Shown here in pieces: positions 52,903 through 61,413 of a stretch of DNA of 64,000 nt (the first letter of the stretch is position 1; every line of letters starts with the position of its first letter). A program made the translations under genes and the position numbers. Source of the DNA: Dermanyssus gallinae (Eukaryota > Arthropoda > Arachnida > Mesostigmata > Dermanyssidae); the NCBI GenBank assembly GCA_003439945.1, contig QVRM01005629.1:124001-188000 (forward strand), given 5' to 3'. The notes beneath the pieces were generated by a model. It worked only from the letters and a program-made list of their open reading frames with translations, was not told the origin of the DNA and searched no databases.

Positions 52903-54965
52903 CGGTAAAATGTACTGTTTTCCACATACATATAGAGTATATGTTTTTAACCATTTATTATATAATATTATTCGTGATGTTCGTGCGTTTCCTAAAGAGC
53001 CTATATTTAGACGAAGCGCAGCACAGTGAGTGAGAGTTGGTTTCTCGTCAATTTGCATATAAAGTCGGTTCCTTTTTGTAACTATTGTACATTGTCAGTT
53101 ATTATTAATGACATTACATTATAACGTCGCTGTAGTCATTATCTGTTTGCAAAGCATTGCCATGAATATTGTGGGTGACTACATAGAAATATATTACTAG
53201 CTACACGCTCTGTAACAGGTAAATTCAGGACAACAGGTGGCTTGTTTTATGTGTTTGTATGAGAGATTATGTGAAAGGTCTTGCGTTTCTTTATTGTAGC
53301 TGTGTTTTGGGTTTACTTAAAAAATGGCAATGCCATATGGCATAACGTAACTTACTTCGGTCATTGGCGGACTGAGCTCAACAACTTTTTTGACCTTCCG
53401 TTGGAGCAGCCACCTGAAAACCCTCTGTCATTACATATCTATGTAATTCGCTTACGGTGGGGTTAATACATTTTCCAATCTGTAACGAATAATAACAAAT
53501 ATCTATAATATAGATTTAATTGTGACGTATTTCTGAATGTTTTTTGGTAATAGACTAATTTTACAAGACTTTGATTTAGACTTGCTTCGTGAAATACCGT
53601 GCAAATATGGTATCGAAGATGTCAATTTTGTGCACTACTGCGTTTGATTTATTTTAGGGCTGATTTTTCTAAGCGAGTGTCAGTCGTGCCGTCTACAGTC
53701 AACGATGGAAACAGTTAACAGTAGACATAGACGCAATACCGCAGACCGCGCTCTGCTTAGTGCTGACTTAAGTTTGTACCGTGTATGATTGACTAGTTGT
53801 GTCAATCTCATAGTCATGTATATTATGGTATAATCACATATTAGTTTTAATAGACCACTGTAAGTCTTTCGTCTGAGATTTTTGCATTCCATGTTAGTAT
53901 ACACATTATTAAGGCCACTTTCTACAAGCTGTACTCCTGCATATAATTTCAGAGCTTACACGAGTTCAATTATAACCTCTCTCCCTTATTATGTGTTGGG
54001 GAAAGAAAGGGTATCTTGTCAGCGAGTAGACTCTACAATATGCGATTTACGTAGGGGCTGGCTAGTTTAGAAAGTTATATACGCACATCAATAGAGACAC
54101 GGGCATACGTGTGGATTTGCTTACAGTCATGTTACGTCGAACACTGTTCGATGCGATGATAAAATAAATTACGGCTTGAATTGCAGGCTCTACACGCGGT
54201 CGATGGACACACGTTGGTATGCTTCCTGCCAACGATCATAAATCAGCTGTTCCGCCTACTGGTCTCGACCGGCCTCGAAGAGGTATCGCTCAACACTGTT
54301 AAGGTGCTCATCCACGTCGTGACGACGGTCTTCGAGGCTGGAAAGGTCGATGCGCTTCACTCGTACGTTCAGTATGCGTTCACCGTGGGCGTCGGGGGCG
54401 GCGCTCAGTTGCCGAGTAACAATGGCTTCTCCAACGGCAATTCGACAGCCAAATCGACGGGCGTTGGTGGTAGCCTCGGCAGCTCCACCGGCCAGACGGT
54501 TCACCACGAACTCTGTCGCGCTCTATGCAAGCTGTTCGCGCAAGCCGATCTGGACTTTCTCGTCATCAACAAGTTCCTGCAGCACTCGTGGTTCTTCTTT
54601 CAAGTAATGGGAAAATCGATGGCCCTCTTCTTACTCAAGACGGAGCGCATCAAGGTACTCCAGGCAGCGTTATAGTGATATAGAGTTATTTATGATATTG
54701 GTTATTTTTCTGCCTCAGCAATTAATGTTATTTATAGGAGATTTACTAGCCATAAATCGAAGAAGGAGTTTCTTCAGAACATCACAGCGGCGTGGAAATA
54801 AAATATGTTAAATCGAAAACGCGCTATCTGCAGACAAGAGATACACTGCAAGAGAGTGATAATCTTCTGAGTGCTATTCTACTAATACTAGTTTAAAGCA
54901 GATGTACGCAAGGGCTTAACCAATTGTATTATTCTTTATACAGTATACGTGTCAAAGAGGAAGCC

Positions 54966-55016
<51 letters not shown>

Positions 55017-55588
55017 TGTGTATGGCGAATATGTGAAGAGCGTTATATACAATTGTAGAGCTCGTTGAGGCAAATCTTTTTTCCAAGGGAACATGGTTTC
55101 TGAGAAGTCTTTGTTTCGGAGTTTTTTTTGGAGTGCGAGTGAAATTACTACATTTATAATTTGTGACTTTGGTGTTTTTGCCCGACATAGGAGCACAAAT
55201 GTACAATTGCCAGTCATCCTATACAGAAACTAAGCACACCGTCGTGTTCGTGAGAAAGATCTGCTTCTTGAAGAATATATAACGCCGGCCAGACGATGCA
55301 ACAAGGTCGTTTAGAGCAGAATTCGCGAAAATGAAGTTGTTTTATTAGCTTTCACACCGAATACCTCAAAATCATTACCTTACGACCACTCACAGCGCTC
55401 AAAGCTGACACATTCAGACGAACATTTAATGACGATTATTTAGGTACCGAACGTCTGGCAATTCGAGCTGTGGTTGCGGAGTAATTAAGATTTTTCGGCG
55501 GGTATGTCGAGATTGAGTGTATGCATAAATGACTGTGAGGCGACGTTCACTAGTGCCGAGGTGTCGCGCGACAACCGCAACGTCGCCT

Positions 55589-55631
<43 letters not shown>

Positions 55632-58600
55632 CGTGTCAGTGTGCATTCCCAACTTACGATATTCTAATTACCCTTACTAATGCTACGTGTTAAAAACTAA
55701 ATAGAATGCTGGAAATAGTGATGCAGCTGAAGCTTACGAGTTTTGATGTTTTTATTTGTGTCCATCTGGTATTAGATGCAACGACAAGAACGCTTTCCAA
55801 AGGAGTTTGAGGAGCAGATTCTCCAGTTGGTGAAGGCGCTAGGGGCGCACATTTTTAAAAAATGCAAGGAAGCCAAGGAACCTCGGGACCGAGTCGACGC
55901 CCGGCGGGCTAACATGGCTTTGGCTCATCTTCTTAAGAAATGTTTATCCCTCATGAATCGTGGTTTTGCGTTTCGACTCGTGTCGCTCTTCATCGACCGC
56001 TTCTCTCCGCAGGACGAGATGGACCTACACGCACTGAAATTCGAATTCCTCGAAATTATATGCTCTCACGAGCATTTCGTCGCTCTTAATTTGCCATCTC
56101 TACGCGGCCATTATACTAGAGGGCACTCCAAGAACTCCAAAGGTATGACGAGAACGAAAAAATAAAGCCAGTAAACTTTACAACAAACTGGCAATTATGG
56201 TTTAAATAGTATATATTAAATCAAAAACACTTTGTACACGTGGTTAACTGAGCTAGTACACTTTAGAAGAGGCTTTCGACACGTCTTCTGTATTTATTTA
56301 TATTAGATTATATATTACCAGGCTCAACGGCATGCCATTTTGCTATAGCGCTTCATTGGCTTTTATGGAAAGTGGAACGTGCCCTTTTCAAAATGTGCAA
56401 AGGCTCTTGTGTATCTTTTCAGTTCCAAAGCTTACGGGATTCCTCGTAGGCGGTAATACGATTGTGATATAGTGACAAAAAAAGACAGATTAATATACAA
56501 GTCGGTTACATTTATCTAGGATGTGTCGCACCATACTGTACGATATATGCGTGCTCGCGGCGTGTCAGTGTATGTTGAACGGCAGATGCCTTGCTATTTC
56601 ATGCCTTAATGTATATTCACGAGCGTAAGTGAGTGTAGACGAATGTTCCTTTGTTGTTTGCTTATTTTCCGTTATTTTCCTTGATAATATTATTATTACC
56701 ACCATCATCATCATCGCGGTCGTTGTTTTCGTTGCTCAGGTACCGTCTCCCCTATGCCGTTCGTGGCTGAGGAGGAGGACGTGTCTCTCCCCTGGCCCGG
56801 TAAGTGACTGGCTAAAAATGGGTGCTTCCCGGCTGGCAGACTTCGGAGACGCCTTCGAGCGAGCGGTCCCACTTAGACGACCTCTTGGCAGTACCCCACT
56901 CCGACCTAATCGTTTGTTTGGATCTACACGAGTTCTTTTTACCCACCAAGAAGATAAATAAACCATAGATAAAAAGTGATTTTGCTTTTAGCGGGCTCGT
57001 CAAACTCACGTTTTGCGGAGGCGCTTTTCTTTTTAGTCTTTACGACAACTTTGGCAGACAATCAAGCTAGTTCAATCGTTATAAAAAGAAGTGAAGACTC
57101 GTTAAAGGTCATTGTTTTTAATAGACTGGTTCATTGGTCTGGCCCATCGAATATTCCTAGTTGTCGTAATATAGGTGCGCCCCACGTCGAGTTTTTTGTT
57201 CAAGTCCTTTTAAGTCTGCCACGATAATATAATCAGACTAAATTTACAACCCAGTTTTAAATTCCTTTCTGGGGCTCTAATACGAGGCACGCTTGGTTGC
57301 CTCTCGTCCATTGCATCCTGGAATGAACGAACTTTGCCTTCGATGTATGTGCTATTTTGATTTCTACCGACTAGCGGTTGTTGTGGCCTCTGACTAACGC
57401 CTACTCGCCTTAGGAATACGTTTTGGTGACCTCGCTTGTTGGCGTCCCTCCTCCAAAAGAAAGATAGCATTGAGAACACTCCCGCACCACACAGCTTTGC
57501 CACCTTCCCACCGTCTCTTTGAATGCGACGAAGCAACGCGACCCGGTAGCGGTGGTCTTGCAGAAAAAGACGATAACTTGATGAGTGCTAATCTATTACG
57601 TTCAATAGCTAGATGCCAATTGTTAGCTTACCAGGCAGTGACCAATTTCCGTTAATTGCAACAACCAACCATTCCGGAAATCTGCTTTGAACATGATTTT
57701 GATTATTAGTCGGTAGAGCCGACGATATCGTCATCATGTTTAACTGCAACAGCAGCAGGATGCCACCGCTGACGGCGTATTACAGCGTTGTTTCGATTCT
57801 CCGCACGATGCACTCTGGTGTCAACTCGCGTTTTTATGTCTGTGTGTATCTGTGTGTCTATCAACAATTGTGTCGTTGCTGGTGTTATTGTTGTTGGCGC
57901 TGTTTAACTGTAAACTTGTAAATCGGCTGTTGCTTGCGTAAAACAGAGGTACGCCACTTATTCCTCTGTTATTTACTGTAGACTTCCCGCCAATGTCTAA
58001 ATTCATGCACCGATGTACACCCGCTTGTTTTGACACCGTTCTTCTCTTAATATTAGACAGTTTGTTTCTAGCCACTTATCTCGGTCAGATCCACTGGCCG
58101 CTATGGGTGCCGGGGAGTGATATCCTCTATGTGGCCAGTGTAGTCAACTCAGGCAAACTACAATTCTAAATGCACTCACTTGGAAAGCCTGGCCAAACGT
58201 CCACAATCAAGTTTGGATGACTACATGTCATATATACATGTTATATTGGGTCGATTTTCACATCGCACGCACTATTGTATCGCAATAATGTTGCACACTT
58301 TGACACAATCTTGAGCAAACTATTTGCATATTTATTTTATTTTGAAGGAATCAGTTTTTCTTTTTTATTTCTTAATAAGTTAAGCTTACACCAATTTTTC
58401 CTTGGGTTATAGTCATGTTAACTTTTGTAACCGTATTCCATGTCCTTATCTGTCTAGTGGATTTTTTTTTTGAAAAAATAAATAGACCTTATATTTGAAA
58501 AAAAATATACTACTTTAGGGCGTCATTTTGCTTTATCCGTCAAATATCTTAAAGTAAATTCCCCATTGTAGGCTGGAAAGCGCGCTATTCATCATAGTTG

Positions 58601-59412
58601 ATCCTAGTGTGCATATGTGTGTGTGCATTATTAACACGGCCGCACGGTGTTGGTCTAAATAGCGTGAGGCACATTTTCAGTCGTATATGAGTCGAGTATG
58701 GGGGGGGGGGGATGGTGCCATGAGTGTGCTGCCTATAATAAAATTTTAACATGTTGCCGGGTATATCTGTCGCCTTGTCCAAAGCTCGAAATGGCGGAGT
58801 CTCAATCGCCAACTGCACGAGGATTAAGCATATACTTAAGTGCTATATTTGATTGTTTGCCTATGTCTGTAATTTGTACGGGCTCTGTTGGCTTGACAAT
58901 CCGTCGCCGCCGTAGACTTCGAGAGCGAATATCAACTGACGGAAGAGTTCTGCCGAGCACACTACCTCGTCGGAGTTCTACTCATTGAGCTCCGGGCGGC
59001 ACTATCTGAGGTGCTTAAAGTCAGGCAGATGGCCATCAAAGTTCTCTGCAATCTTCTCGCCAAGCACGCATTCGACGACCGATACAAGGGACCGGTAAGT
59101 ATACGCATTCATTTAATGCAAACGCACCTTCGATATGATAGATATGACTTCAATTGCATATCTAACAAACTTGTGCTATATCGTCGGTTGCACTCATGCC
59201 TTTGGCTCTAGTGTCGGTAGTGGATATGTTCAGCTATCTTTCTAGCGCAGGTAGAGTCGATAATCCTCATTCAAATAGTTTGCAGGAGCGCAGTGATCCC
59301 ATAACAAATCCACCTTAGGCCATATTTTGGCTATTGCCGCGCAGGCATGTTTAGTTTTACCGGCTACGGCACTATTTCCCTGAATAATATCGAGTACACT
59401 TATTTAACAGAG

Positions 59413-59501
<89 letters not shown>

Positions 59502-61380
59502 GTATTTATTCGCTTCTGTTTAATGTTACGGGCTATACGATGGACGAATGCAACAGTCGCAGCAGATGCGCATTGCCTCGTTGTACCTGCCGGTGATCTC
59601 GTTACTTCTCGAGAACATCAATCGACTTCAGCAGCCACAAACGAGCTGCGGTGGGCCGGCTGTGACAGGCGCCCCTGGCTGCTCGTCGGCGTTTACGTCC
59701 ATTACGACAATGGACTCTTTGTCGATGGGCGGTGGCGGAGGCAGCTCGATATGTTCGTCCACTGGAGCGTCTCGGCGAACGTCGCAGATCCTATCGGACG
59801 CGGGCTCATGCGCTTCTTCGACCGTTACGCTCGCTGCCATGGCTGGCGGCAGCGCCAACGCTAGCGAAAGCAGCTCTCCGGAGCACTCGAAGAGGAACAC
59901 TCTCGTGCTTACTGCCCAGGAGCGGGCCAGCCTACGAGACTCCAACTATCTGTCGATCATCGCCGGCCAAGGTATGTCCACGCATATATACGAGGGCAGA
60001 TGGGGCGGATATACGATGGAAAGCATTAATACTTTCATTCACGTGGCGGCGTGTATTATACCTTTTTACTTTTTCCTGGTCCCACGGATAAAAATTAAGG
60101 GATAACAATTTGCGACTATAAAGGAGATAAAGAAAATTTTGCTCAACGCAAAAACACGCGTTAAAATGTTTTTGAAAACTGGAAAAAGGACACCCGTGCA
60201 TAGCAGTTGGCGGCAGCGATTTTGAAGGGAACAAGAACACGTGGGTCAATGCAATAAATATTTCTATTTATATTATTTTTTTGCAAGTATGTTTTTTGAG
60301 TGCAGTCGCGCTCTCACACTCTCTGATATACCCAAGTATTCAGCAAAAATCGACAACGTTTCTTGAGTCATTGATTTCACCGTTCGTTTTCATGCGCAGG
60401 GGGTTTTTCTGAGCGAGAGATATATCGGGGTTAAAATCTCCTATTTGAAATGTCCTACACGTATTTGGTCATGCGTCTTTTTGATCACTACAATGAGCTC
60501 ACATTGCTCCCGTTATTATATTTTTTGAGCACCAGTTTGAAAAGCAAAACCCTTCATGAAGGAAAATTTTTTGTCTGCCCCAAATTTGTATATATATATG
60601 GTTCCTAAGAGTCACCACGCCCTAAGATTGCTGTGGCGACAGTGAGCATTCGTCAGACTATGCTGCAACAATGTGCGAATAATGTTAACAACATTAAAAT
60701 GTGTAAATATTGTTTTTCAGCATCTCTGCCGCCATTTTCGAACGGCTTATCGGCAATGTCGAGCGGGTCGCAGACCTCACTCGAGAGCTCCGCTTCGGCG
60801 CAGACCACATCAGAGTCGAACACGCTGCGGGGAAGCGGTAGCCCTACGCACTCCTTGTCGCATGCTGGAGGCGCGGGCGGTGGTCACGTTCGTTCGCCTT
60901 CGATGCCGTTCGCCAGCCCCCTTGGGGTTGTACGTTACGACAAATTCGACGCGCACGAGGTCAAAGATCTTCTTGTATCTTTCCTGTATATTGTTAAGCA
61001 TCTCCACGACGGTAAGTACTCTTTTGTATATATATATATATGTCCATAACAGCCATAAACAAAAAAACTTACATAATTTTTATATCAGGGACGCTTAGCG
61101 GAGCAGCAAAGCGGTATATCTAGGGTTTTCCCAACAGTCTATGTAGCAACATGATAAGTTTCAGCGGTATGATTTATCACCAATTCTCATTGAGCATTGC
61201 TCAAAGAAAATTCCATCAACAGTAATCGAACCCGGGGCACCCCCGTTGGTGACAGCCATGACTAGCGCACTAGCACCCTAGACAACGCCGCCACCTATAT
61301 TAGCTTTAATTAACTTTAATTAGCTTTAATTAAAGCTAATATCACGTAACCCAACGTGCTACTAAAATGTGTAAGTATGC

Positions 61381-61413
<33 letters not shown>

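Noticed and set aside
57210..57536. 108-codon minus-strand open frame in DOCK intron 13
   Set aside because: Antisense within an intron, no motif recognised, no repeat copy noticed.
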